Source: JASHVB01 sp049522565
Lineage (GTDB): Bacteria > Pseudomonadota > Alphaproteobacteria > Acetobacterales > Acetobacteraceae
NCBI GenBank assembly: GCA_049522565.1
Contig: JBEKNT010000099.1
Coordinates: 1-21,957, forward strand
Direction of reading: 5' to 3'
DNA: 21,957 nt
The translations under genes were made by a program, and so were the position numbers. The notes below the pieces were generated by a model. It worked only from the letters and a program-made list of their open reading frames with translations. It searched no databases and was not told the origin of the DNA. Below, piece after piece: positions 14,466 to 21,754 of the stretch. Numbering within the stretch: the first letter of the stretch is position 1; the number at the start of each line of letters is the position of its first letter.

Positions 14466-15161
14466 ATGTTCACCGGCAAGGTCATCATCGTTACCGGCGC
14501 GGCCGGCAATGTCGGGTCCGCCCTGGCCGCGTTGCTCGCCTCGCGCGGCGCGCGCGTTGCCGCCGTGGACACCGCGCGGGACCGGTTGGCGGCCGTGACC
14601 GCGGGCCTGCCGGGCGGCGGCCACCTGGCATTGGCGGACCACGACCTGACCGATCCCGCCGCCACGGAGGCGCTGGTCGCCACGGTGCGGCAGGCGTGCG
14701 GTCGTCTCGACGGAGTCGGCACCACCGTCGGCGGCTTCGCCATGGCGAAACTGGCCGATGCGGGACTGGAACAGTGGGACACGATGTTCAGCCTCAATGT
14801 GAAGACCACGTGGAATATCTACCGCGCCGCCGTCCCGGCGATCCGCGCGGCCGGCGGGGGCGCCCTGGTCGCCATCGGCAGCGTCGCCGGCCTGAAGGCC
14901 AGCAGCGAGATGGCCGCGTATGGCGCGAGCAAAAGCGCGGTCATGCGGCTGACCGAAAGCCTGGCCGATGAGTTGCGTCCCGACCGCATCCGGGTGAACG
15001 CGGTGCTGCCGACCACGATCGATACCCCGCAGAACCGGGCGGCGATGCCAGGGGCGGATACGTCGCGCTGGGTTAGCCCTGCCGAGGTCGCGGAAGCGAT
15101 CGCCTTCCTGCTGTCCGATCGGGCCAGCGGCGTCACCGGCGCCTTGCTGCCGGTCGGCTAG
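14466..15161 (+). CDS. Short-chain dehydrogenase/reductase (classical SDR)
   Basis: A 231-residue NAD(P)-dependent SDR. The cofactor motif is TGAAGNVG at 10-17, with Asp35 suggesting a preference for NAD(H). Active-site residues are Asn111, Ser139 and the Tyr152-X3-Lys156 pair (AYGASK). The usual NNAG structural motif is replaced by GTTVGG at 85-90. The C-terminal RIRVNAVLPTTIDTPQNRA region is typical. The start ATG has GGGGAGG six bases upstream. It probably oxidises a secondary alcohol or reduces a ketone. It lies between the glycan cluster and the transporter; its length is slightly short for the family but complete. Confidence 0.9.
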   Translation: MFTGKVIIVTGAAGNVGSALAALLASRGARVAAVDTARDRLAAVTAGLPGGGHLALADHDLTDPAATEALVATVRQACGRLDGVGTTVGGFAMAKLADAGLEQWDTMFSLNVKTTWNIYRAAVPAIRAAGGGALVAIGSVAGLKASSEMAAYGASKSAVMRLTESLADELRPDRIRVNAVLPTTIDTPQNRAAMPGADTSRWVSPAEVAEAIAFLLSDRASGVTGALLPVG

Positions 15162-15199
15162 AGCATTCTCACCCGGGCTGGAAACGCAGCGCATCCTAC

Positions 15200-15299
15200 T
15201 GTCATTGCGAGGAGCGAAGCGACGCAGCAATCCCCCGCCTGACGAACGGCGGCGCCCCAGGCTGGGGATTGCTTCGTCGCTTCGCGTCTCGCAATGACA
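15200..15299. repeat. Palindromic intergenic repeat, copy 2
   Basis: A near-perfect long palindrome. The left arm starts TGTCATTGCGAGGAGCGAAG and continues to AGCAATCCCC; the right arm is GGGGATTGCT...CTCGCAATGACA. It begins 38 bases after the SDR stop. It belongs to the same family as copies at 345-450 and 18433-18549 and is the best-preserved of the three along with the latter. Confidence 0.88.
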
Positions 15300-15514
15300 G
15301 GGGGCGGCGGCGGTTCCGGTCTGGCCGCCTAAGCTCCAGGGATCGCCATCGCCTCGCCCGCTGCGACGACAGGAGTGTCGTGCGGCGCGTCCGCAAGCAA
15401 TTCAGCCGGCGGCGGACGTCGTTGCCCGCCTGGCGTATCGCGATTTCGCAGCGTTGCGCTACAAGGGCTGGTCCAGCGAACACGCCGGATAACCGCAACC
15501 CACGGAAAGCATGG
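15300..15514. other. Gap before the MFS gene, with a possible gene-end remnant
   Basis: No complete gene is present. One plus-strand frame ending with TAA at 15490-15492 reads plausibly like a protein C-terminus over its last 30 codons (ADVVARLAYRDFAALRYKG and onward) with GC-rich third positions. It has no start or ribosome site and may be a remnant or chance. No promoter is identified. Confidence 0.3.
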
Positions 15515-16900
15515 ATGTCCGCTACCACAACGATCGACGTCTCGGCCGTGATCGAACGGCAGAAGCTCAACGGCTTCCTGGTGCGGCTGGTGGTCGTCTC
15601 CTGGATCATCACGTTCTTCGATGGCTTCGACCAGAACGTGATTTCGTTCGCCGCGCCGACCATTGCGCCGATGTATCACCTGACCCGGCCGATGATGGGC
15701 AACGTGTTCGCCATCGGCCTGGTCGGCACGATGCTCGGCGGCTTCCTGTTCGGCTGGATCGGCGACCGATTCGGCCGCCGCCCGGCGGTGATCATCGCGA
15801 CGCTGCTGTTTGCGGTGATGACGCTCGACTTCGCGCTGGTTGGCTCCTATGGCGGCTTCCTGGCGATGCGGCTCGCCGTCGGGATCGGCACCGGCGGCAT
15901 GCTGCCGCTGTCCTGGGCGCTGAACATCGAATACGCACCGAAGCGCTGGCGATCGAGCATTGTGACGGTGGTGATGCTGGGCTACTCGGCGGGCATCAGC
16001 CTGGGCGGACCGATCGCGGTGTGGCTGATCCCGCGCTTCGGCTGGCAGTCGGTGTTCGTGTTCGGTGGGTTGCTGTCGCTGTTGGCGGCCATCGCGCTGA
16101 TCGCGCAACTGCCGGAGTCGATCCGCTTCATGGTGGCCACACAGAAGGACGGCAAGGCGATCGCCGGCATCCTGCGCCGCATCGTTCCGGACCGCGTGGT
16201 GCCGCACAACGCACGCTTCGTGATGAGCGACGAAGACCGCCTGGCGAAGCACTTTTCGCCGCTTCTGTTGTTCGGCGGCGCGTTGCGCTGGATCACACCG
16301 ATGCTGTGGGTGGCTTACATTTTCAGTTCGATGACGGCGTTCTTTCTGGCCACGTGGACGCCGCTGGTATTCGAGGCGCTGGCCTTCTCGCGCCCCGAGG
16401 CCGCGGCAGCCGGCTCGATCACCGCCGTGGCAGGCGCGCTCGGCGGGCTGGCGCTGATGCGCTTCACCGACACGTTCGGCGCGATTGCGGTGGCGGCGAT
16501 GCCGGCACTGGCGATTCCGCTGCTGCTGCTGGGCGGGTTCGCCGATGTGGGGCATGCCGGATTCATGGTGTTGATCGGGCTGATCGCCTTCGCGCTGATC
16601 GGCGGGCATTTCGGCCTGCACAGCATCGCCGGAATTTTTTATCCGAGCGCCTGGCGCGGCAACGGCGCCGGGTGGGCGACCTCGGTGGCCAAGGTCGGGT
16701 CGATCGCCGGGCCGTTCCTCGGCGGGCTGATCCTGTCCACCAGCCTGCCGGTGCGGCAGATCTTTGCGCTGATGGCGGTGTGCCCGGCGATGGTGCTGCT
16801 GTGCGTGCTGGTGATCGGCGGGCTGCACAGCCGGATGCTGCGCGAGGGGCGGCGGGAGCCGAACACCGATCTGCGGCCGGTGGCGGCGATGCCGGAATAG
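15515..16900 (+). CDS. MFS transporter, aromatic acid:H+ symporter (AAHS) type
   Basis: A 461-residue 12-helix major facilitator. Helix 1 carries DGFD at 36-39, the residues required in PcaK-type aromatic acid symporters. The loop between helices 2 and 3 has GWIGDRFGRRP at 80-90, the MFS signature. A second hydrophobic half runs from about 255 to 440. The likely role is proton-coupled import of an aromatic acid or similar carboxylate. The frame is open far upstream through the repeat, but the ATG at 15515 gives the family's N-terminus, with GGAAAG six bases or so before it. It has no direct operon partner; the SDR lies upstream beyond a repeat, and decayed genes lie downstream. Confidence 0.9.
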   Translation: MSATTTIDVSAVIERQKLNGFLVRLVVVSWIITFFDGFDQNVISFAAPTIAPMYHLTRPMMGNVFAIGLVGTMLGGFLFGWIGDRFGRRPAVIIATLLFAVMTLDFALVGSYGGFLAMRLAVGIGTGGMLPLSWALNIEYAPKRWRSSIVTVVMLGYSAGISLGGPIAVWLIPRFGWQSVFVFGGLLSLLAAIALIAQLPESIRFMVATQKDGKAIAGILRRIVPDRVVPHNARFVMSDEDRLAKHFSPLLLFGGALRWITPMLWVAYIFSSMTAFFLATWTPLVFEALAFSRPEAAAAGSITAVAGALGGLALMRFTDTFGAIAVAAMPALAIPLLLLGGFADVGHAGFMVLIGLIAFALIGGHFGLHSIAGIFYPSAWRGNGAGWATSVAKVGSIAGPFLGGLILSTSLPVRQIFALMAVCPAMVLLCVLVIGGLHSRMLREGRREPNTDLRPVAAMPE

Positions 16901-17009
16901 GAAATTTCACCACAAAGACTCGCAGACCCCATGGCAACGTCAGTGCGGGAAAGGTTCCTTTTTTGAACGCTGTCCGGGCGGCAATCGTGGCCGAGCATAG
17001 GAGCAAGAC

Positions 17010-17203
17010 GTGACCGATGACGAGATAGACTTAGCCTGGAGCCGCAGTGTCGCTGCACTGGCTATTAATGGGCTGATGGCCGCCAGATCATAGCGGATGG
17101 CGACCAGGAGCGCGCGACTGAAATCACAGCGGAGGAAATTTACGTGCGCCTGGCCTTGCGGGACCGGCCGGATCGGGAAAACTGGCGGTACGCTTCAAGA
17201 TAG
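17010..17203 (+). pseudogene. Small conserved-looking gene interrupted by a frameshift
   Basis: A good start, GTG at 17010 with AGGAG six bases before it, opens a frame reading VTDDEIDLAWSRSVAALAIN then GLMAARS and a stop at 17091-17093. The frame one base back continues at once as IIADGDQERATEITAEEIYV and RLALRDRPDRENWRYASR to a TAG at 17201-17203. Joined, the two halves make one coherent acidic-helical protein of about 64 residues, so a single base seems to have been lost near 17084-17087. No slippery heptamer is visible to suggest programmed frameshifting. The family is not named; it looks like a short cytoplasmic protein of the kind common in alphaproteobacteria. A sequencing or assembly error is the alternative. 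Confidence 0.65.
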
Positions 17204-17283
17204 GACACGACGGCAGCCTGCGCGGCTTTCTGCCCTGCTGGCGACCCTGTATCCTCCGCCGCAAACCCGGGAGGACGCACGTC

Positions 17284-18428
17284 ATGCTGCATAGCGAGCA
17301 CCGCATCCTGACCACCCACACCGGCAGCCTGCCGCGCCCGCCGGCGCTGACCGCGTTGTACGCACGCCGCGCGGCCGGCGAGTCGGTGGACGCAGCGGCG
17401 ATCGACGCCGCCGGCAAGGCCGCGACACGCGACGTGGTGCGCCAGCAGATCGCCGCCGGCATCGATGTCGGCAACAATGGGGAGCAGATGCGGGAGGCGT
17501 TCTTCCTGTATGTGCGGCATCGCATGAGCGGGTTCGGCGGCAGTTGGAATCGCAAGCCGATGGCGGACGCGTTGCGCTATCCGGGGTTCCGCGCCTGGGG
17601 CGACTCCGCCAACCGGCCGTCGGTCAGCAACCGCGACGGCGTGCCGAAGGCGATCGGCGAGGTGCGCTATGTCGATGTCGCCGCGTTGCAGGCGGAATGC
17701 AGCGAATTTCGCGCCACGCTGGACGAGGTCGGCGGTGGCGGATTCGCCGAGCCGTTCATGACGTCTCCGTCGCCCGGCATTATCGCCGCGGCGTTGCTGA
17801 ACGAATACTACGACACGTTCGACGCCTATCTCGCCGCGCTCGGCGAGGCGCTGCGGCTGGAATACGAGACCATTGTCGCCAGCGGCTTCCTGTTGCAGAT
17901 CGATGCACCGGACCTGGCGCTGGAGCGGCACGTTTCCTACCAGGATCAGCCGACCAGCGCGTTCGTCGAGTTCGTCGAACATGTGGTGGCGACGATCAAC
18001 CTTGCGCTGCGCAACATCCCGCGCGAGAAGGTCCGGCTGCACGCCTGCTGGGGCAATTACGAAGGGCCGCACGACTGCGACGTGGACCTTGCCGAGATCC
18101 TGCCGGCGATCAGCCGGGCCAAGGTGGGCGGCTGGGTGTTGCCGTTCGCCAATCCGCGCCACGCCCACGAATATCGCTGCGCGGCGAACCTGCCGCTGGA
18201 TGACGGCCAGGTGGTGGTTGCCGGGGTGATCGATCCGCTGACCAACTTCGTCGAACACCCGGAGGTGGTGGCTGATCGGATCGAGCGAGTCGCACAGGTG
18301 GTGGGCGATCCGAGGCGCGTCCTGGCGCCGCCGGCCGCGGACGCGTTGCGGCGGACGTGGTGTGGGCCAAGCTCGCCGCGATGGCGGAAGGCGCACGGAT
18401 CGCGTCGCGCCGACTGGGGATGGGATAA
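17284..18428 (+). pseudogene. MetE-C-like (cobalamin-independent methionine synthase II family) methyltransferase, broken near its 3' end
   Basis: About 340 residues are intact and match the stand-alone MetE C-terminal-domain family (UROD/MetE-like barrel): TTHTGSLPRP at 10-19, VGNNGEQMREAFF, and the zinc-ligand pair in HACWGNYEGPH. Later comes FANPRHAHEY, then VVVAGVIDPLTNFVEHPEVV. After VGDPRRVLA the frame changes. The downstream frame gives AGRGRVAADVVWAKLAAMAE and GARIASRRLGMG with a stop at 18426-18428, the normal family ending. The expected GTDCGF-type segment between them, which holds the last zinc-ligand Cys, is missing; spacing implies a loss of about 25 bases at 18325-18329. The product would lack a catalytic ligand and carry a wrong tail that reads through the adjacent repeat to 18540. 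The ATG at 17284 has GGGAGG about ten bases before it. Pseudogene is likely; assembly error is possible. Confidence 0.8.
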
Positions 18429-18432
18429 TTTA

Positions 18433-18549
18433 TGCCCCGTGTCATTGCGCGGAGCGCGGCGACGAAGCAACCTCCCGCCTGGCGAGCCGACGTTGCTCGC
18501 CAGGCGGGGGATTGCTGCGTCGCTGCGCTCCGCGCAATGACACGGGGCA
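18433..18549. repeat. Palindromic intergenic repeat, copy 3
   Basis: The outermost 25 bases on each side are perfect reverse complements, starting TGCCCCGTGTCATTGCGCGG and ending CGCAATGACACGGGGCA. Inner arms (CCGCCTGGCGAGC / GCTCGCCAGGCGG) pair as well, so the element is almost one continuous hairpin. It begins five bases after the stop of the broken methyltransferase gene and ends 18 bases before the next start. Same family as 345-450 and 15200-15299. Confidence 0.9.
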
Positions 18550-18567
18550 ACTGTCGCAGCGCTCAGC

Positions 18568-19431
18568 TTGACTGACACCGTCCACGTCATCGGCGCTTCC
18601 GGTCGTTCCGGGGCCGCGCTGTGCCGCGCGCTGATCGCCGACGACATCGCCGTCGTGCCGGTCGTGCGCAATGCCGCGAAATGGGCGGCGCAGGGCATCG
18701 CACTTGTTCCCCGCATCGCCGACATCACCGATCCAACCGCGCTGTCGTCCGCACTGCACGACGCGACGTCGGTCGTCTCGACCGCGCATGCGCGCCATGC
18801 CGCGGCGGTGATCGCCGCGGCGCCGCCGGCTGCGCGCCTGGTCTTCCTCGGCAGCACGCGCAAGTTCACTCGCTGGCCCGATGACCACGGCAACGGCGTG
18901 CTGGCCGGCGAGGCCGCCTTCCTCGCGTCGGGCCGCACCGGCGTCATGCTGCATCCGACGATGATCTACGGCGCCACGGGCGAGGACAACGTGCAGCGAC
19001 TCGCCGCACTCTTGCGCTGGCTGCCGGTGCTGCCGTTGCCCGGCGGCGGCAACGCCCTGGTGCAGCCGATCCACCAGAGCGACGTCACGCGCGCGATCCG
19101 CGCCGCGCTTGCCCTGCGCTGGGACGGCCCGCACAGTCTCGTCGTTGCCGGCCCCGCGCCGCTGCGCTACGCCGACTTCGTCCGCGCCGTCGCCGCGGCC
19201 GCCGGGCTGCCGCCGCCACGCATCATCGGCTTTCCCCTTGCGCCGCTGATCGTCGCCGCAAACCTGTCCCGTTTCCTTCCGCTGCTTCCCACCATCCGAC
19301 CCGCCGAGATCCGTCGTCTGACCGAGGACAAGGCGTTCGACATCGCGCCGATGCGCGCATTGCTTCGCTTCGAACCGGTGCCGCTGGAGAACGGTCTGGC
19401 ACTCAGCTTCGCCACACCAGGCAAGGCCTGA
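18568..19431 (+). CDS. Atypical SDR / NAD(P)-binding protein (NmrA/NDUFA9-like)
   Basis: A 287-residue extended-type Rossmann protein. The cofactor loop is GASGRSG at 9-15. The strand VVSTAHARHAAAVI and the segment VFLGSTRKFTRW follow. The active-site region reads LHPTMIYG near 130-137, a pattern of atypical SDRs that lack the usual YxxxK, such as NDUFA9-like and isoflavone-reductase-like proteins. The substrate-side QPIHQSDVTRAI also fits. The start is TTG at 18568, with no strong ribosome site, immediately after the repeat; translation may be weak. Role unknown: either a reductase of a small molecule or a redox-sensing NAD(P)-binding protein. Its closest neighbours give no pathway clue. Confidence 0.82.
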   Translation: MTDTVHVIGASGRSGAALCRALIADDIAVVPVVRNAAKWAAQGIALVPRIADITDPTALSSALHDATSVVSTAHARHAAAVIAAAPPAARLVFLGSTRKFTRWPDDHGNGVLAGEAAFLASGRTGVMLHPTMIYGATGEDNVQRLAALLRWLPVLPLPGGGNALVQPIHQSDVTRAIRAALALRWDGPHSLVVAGPAPLRYADFVRAVAAAAGLPPPRIIGFPLAPLIVAANLSRFLPLLPTIRPAEIRRLTEDKAFDIAPMRALLRFEPVPLENGLALSFATPGKA

Positions 19432-19533
19432 CGCTGCCTTCCTGCCGCGCAAATCTTGCCAAGTCATTAACGCCACACGCACCAGTCGGCGGCATCCCGT
19501 ACGTAGAAATCCCGAGCAAAAATCAGCGAAAGA

Positions 19534-19547
19534 TTGATCTAGATCAG
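19534..19547. promoter_or_regulatory. FNR/FixK-type binding site
   Basis: TTGATCTAGATCAG matches the FNR/FixK/ANR consensus TTGAT-N4-ATCAA at nine of ten defined positions; the inner GATCTAGATC is a perfect palindrome. It lies 62 bases before the ATG of the 59-residue protein at 19610. A class II activator position (centre at -41.5) would put the transcript start near 19582, with TTTACC at 19573-19578 as a possible -10. This suggests induction at low oxygen. Confidence 0.7.
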
Positions 19548-19609
19548 AGCCGGCGGCGGCCCCGACTTGCAGTTTACCGGCATCGAAAGCGCCCAAGGAG
19601 GACCACGCC

Positions 19610-19789
19610 ATGACCTACATGACCCGCATCGTTTCGCAGAATGAGCCGGCGTTCAGCCCGCTGATGCTGTCGGATCGGCTGCTGACCCTGGCGGAAGACG
19701 CCGACAAGGCCGGCTTTCGCACCGCCGCCGAGAGCCTGCTTTCGCTGGCCTCCAAAGTGCTCGACCAGCCTGCCCGGATGCATCACTGA
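19610..19789 (+). CDS. Small 59-residue protein, probable low-oxygen-induced gene
   Basis: A short intact gene: ATG at 19610 with AAGGAGG nine bases upstream, stop at 19787-19789. The product has a polar N-terminus and an amphipathic helical core, LMLSDRLLTLAEDADKAGF then RTAAESLLSLASKVLD, ending MHH. There are no cysteines, no membrane helix and no signal peptide. The strong ribosome site, GC-rich third positions and FNR-type box upstream make it a convincing gene despite its size. I do not recognise a named family; the helical pattern suggests a small coiled or dimeric cytoplasmic protein. It stands alone, pointing toward a minus-strand FAD gene. Confidence 0.75.
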   Translation: MTYMTRIVSQNEPAFSPLMLSDRLLTLAEDADKAGFRTAAESLLSLASKVLDQPARMHH

Positions 19790-20000
19790 GCAATGCGGCA
19801 AGCGCTGGCCATCCGGTGGTGCTGTCGCTGCCGGCGCAACGCGGCCGGGAAGCGCCATCGTGCCAGGACCCGGCGGACATGGTGGCACGGCGGAATGCGC
19901 GTCGCTGTTCCGCCCTGGCGTTCACCGTCGCCGTGCCGCCGTCGATCGTCACCGAACGGCGTGACGCCGGCAGCCCCGGCTCGCCGCCACGCCATTCCGG

Positions 20001-21224
20001 TCAGCCGGTGCGCGGCGGCAGGGCGTCGGCACCGGCCGTCAGGCGCGCGATGGTCGCACGATTGAACAACGCCCGGAACGACAGCGTGCCGGCGAGCACA
20101 TTCATTATTTGCCGCGTTGCGTCGGGATTTCGCGCGACCGCGGCGTAAAATGCCGCTAGCGGCGCGGGATCGTCGAGCGCGGCCGATAGCAGCGTATAGT
20201 CGAAGACCTGCCGCGTGCGCCGTTGCAGTTCCTGCTGGTAGCCGGCCAATGCCGCTTCGAGCGGGACGGCCGATCGCATGGCGGAGTCGAGGGCCTCGGC
20301 CAGCAATTGCGCCCCCAGGAAGGCGTCCCCAATCCCCATGCCGGTGATCGGATCGCGATGATAGGCGGCGTCGCCCACCAATGCCCAACCATTACCCCAG
20401 GCGCGCCGATAATAGTTCGGCAGTTTGTTGGTCCCTTTGAAGCTCTCCGCCTGCCGCCCGGCCGCAACGCGGCGCGCCAGATCGGGTGCGAGTTCAAGCG
20501 TGGCGAGATAACCGGCTTTCACGTCGGCTCGGTAGGCATCCGTTTCGTCGCACGGCCAGCCGACATAGACGCAGGTCTGCTGGTCATGGGTGGGAAAGAC
20601 CAGAATAACCCGGCCGTGGCGGCGATAAAATTCGACGCCGTCGGTCGGAACGCCGCTCCAATAGGCGAAATAAGCGCAGCTTCGCGACCCCTGATGGAGT
20701 TCGGCCGGCGCATCGACCGCCCGCGCCACGCGCGACCACAGGCCGTCGGCGCCGACGACGACGCCGGCATGCTCCACGCAACGGCGTCCGCCAGGGTCGG
20801 TCATTTCGACACCGATCACCCGGTCGTCCCGCCAGACCAGATTGGTGACGGTGGTGCCGGCGCGCAGTTCGGCCCCCGCTTCGCCTGCCGCATCGACCAG
20901 CATCGCGTCCAGCACGCGGCGCCTCGGGCAATACATGACGGCGGTCCCGTCAACCGCGTCCGGCCGGCCGCGGATGCTGACCGGGCCGACATCGAGCGTT
21001 ACCGACTCGATCGGCGGACAGCCGGTGTGCGCCAGCCGATCGAGCAACCCCCATCCGCCGAGCATCGCCGTGGTGCGCGGCCAGAGAAAATGCGTCGAGA
21101 TCGTATCGCTTGGAAAATTCGCACGGTCCAGGCCGAGTACGCGATAGCCTTTGCGAGCGAGCAGCATCGCCAGCGGGGCGCCGGCGCAACGCAATCCGAC
21201 GACAACCGCATCATAGCCCGCCAT
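20001..21224 (-). CDS. FAD-dependent oxidoreductase (PHBH / geranylgeranyl-reductase-like)
   Basis: A 407-residue flavoprotein of the FAD_binding_3-like superfamily. FAD sites visible are the N-terminal Rossmann turn VVVGLRCAGAPLAM at 7-20 (a variant of GxGxxG), Asp33 at the end of the second strand, GADGLWSRVAR at 158-168, and LVGDAAYHRDPITGMGIGDA at 282-301. The family includes aromatic hydroxylases, halogenases and geranylgeranyl reductases; the substrate cannot be told, though aromatic hydroxylation would suit the surroundings. ATG 21224 is chosen for its position just before the FAD strand; a GTG at 21254 is in frame, and neither has a clear ribosome site. It follows the 64-residue gene by 63 bases on the same strand. 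Confidence 0.88.
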   Translation of the reverse strand: MAGYDAVVVGLRCAGAPLAMLLARKGYRVLGLDRANFPSDTISTHFLWPRTTAMLGGWGLLDRLAHTGCPPIESVTLDVGPVSIRGRPDAVDGTAVMYCPRRRVLDAMLVDAAGEAGAELRAGTTVTNLVWRDDRVIGVEMTDPGGRRCVEHAGVVVGADGLWSRVARAVDAPAELHQGSRSCAYFAYWSGVPTDGVEFYRRHGRVILVFPTHDQQTCVYVGWPCDETDAYRADVKAGYLATLELAPDLARRVAAGRQAESFKGTNKLPNYYRRAWGNGWALVGDAAYHRDPITGMGIGDAFLGAQLLAEALDSAMRSAVPLEAALAGYQQELQRRTRQVFDYTLLSAALDDPAPLAAFYAAVARNPDATRQIMNVLAGTLSFRALFNRATIARLTAGADALPPRTG

Positions 21225-21287
21225 CAGGCGCCCGGATTTGCGCGGACCACGCACCGAGTCGCGACGGGACAGCCACCGAGCCTCGGC

Positions 21288-21482
21288 TCATGCACCGGAC
21301 GACCTGGACGGTTGCGCCGGGCCTGACGCGACCATGCCCTCGCACCATCGCGCGATGCGGTCGTAATCGTCGGCGATAGAACGCAGGATACCCGCACAAC
21401 CGGCATCGATCATGCAATCGGCGGTAATCCTGGATTCCTCCGCGCGAGCACGCCAGTGGGCGCCGTTGTCGATCAGGCTCAT
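21288..21482 (-). CDS. Small 64-residue hypothetical protein
   Basis: A short, probably real gene. The product begins MSLIDNGAHWRARAEESRIT, a pattern (HWRxRAEExR helix followed by an ADDYDRIARWCE-type helix at about 38-49) that I associate with a common family of small alphaproteobacterial proteins of unknown function. Two cysteines at 23 and 29 lie in the linker between the helices. No signal peptide or membrane helix. It precedes the FAD gene on the same strand and may be co-transcribed. The last 15 residues look unstructured. The 272 bases upstream (21483-21754) hold no gene I can support. Confidence 0.65.
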   Translation of the reverse strand: MSLIDNGAHWRARAEESRITADCMIDAGCAGILRSIADDYDRIARWCEGMVASGPAQPSRSSGA

Positions 21483-21754
21483 CGGGCAGCCCCGACCTGT
21501 CTTGCCTTAACTTGGCCCTCGCTTTTCGCGATGCAAGAGGCGGCCGTTAACCCAGGCGTAACCATTGTGGCGCATTCTGCGCGGGCATTCGGGTTCGCTC
21601 CCCTTCCCGTTTGTTCGCTGGGCGGGTGCGTTGCCATCATTCAGCGACGCCCCCGCCTGGTGTTTTGCGGACGGAACGGACCACCCCGCAACAAAACGCC
21701 AAACCTGCCGAGGCTTCACAAGGGTTCGCCGTGCCAGGGTCCGCTGACCGTGGC

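Noticed and set aside
15329..16828. Long minus-strand open frame (499 codons) opposite the MFS gene
   Set aside because: The predicted protein is an Arg/His/Gln-rich low-complexity shadow with no family motif, while the plus strand has clear AAHS motifs and twelve hydrophobic segments.
16948..16964. Hairpin GGAA-AGG-TTCC followed by a run of T after the MFS gene
   Set aside because: The T-run fits a terminator, but the stem is only four weak pairs, so it is not listed as a feature.
17075..17095. Programmed -1 frameshift to explain the two-frame small gene
   Set aside because: No slippery heptamer or following strong hairpin is visible at the junction; simple base loss is more likely.
18430..18540. 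C-terminal extension of the methyltransferase frame through the palindromic repeat
   Set aside because: It arises only because the frame was shifted by the deletion; peptides such as LRGARRRSNLPPGE are translation of the repeat, not protein.
345..18549. Repeat copies as a CRISPR or tandem array
   Set aside because: Copies are isolated, kilobases apart and palindromic throughout, with no spacers or Cas genes.
21507..21719. Minus-strand frame of 70 codons between the 64-residue gene and the permease
   Set aside because: No start signal, no coding-like third-position bias and no recognisable motif; treated as non-coding.
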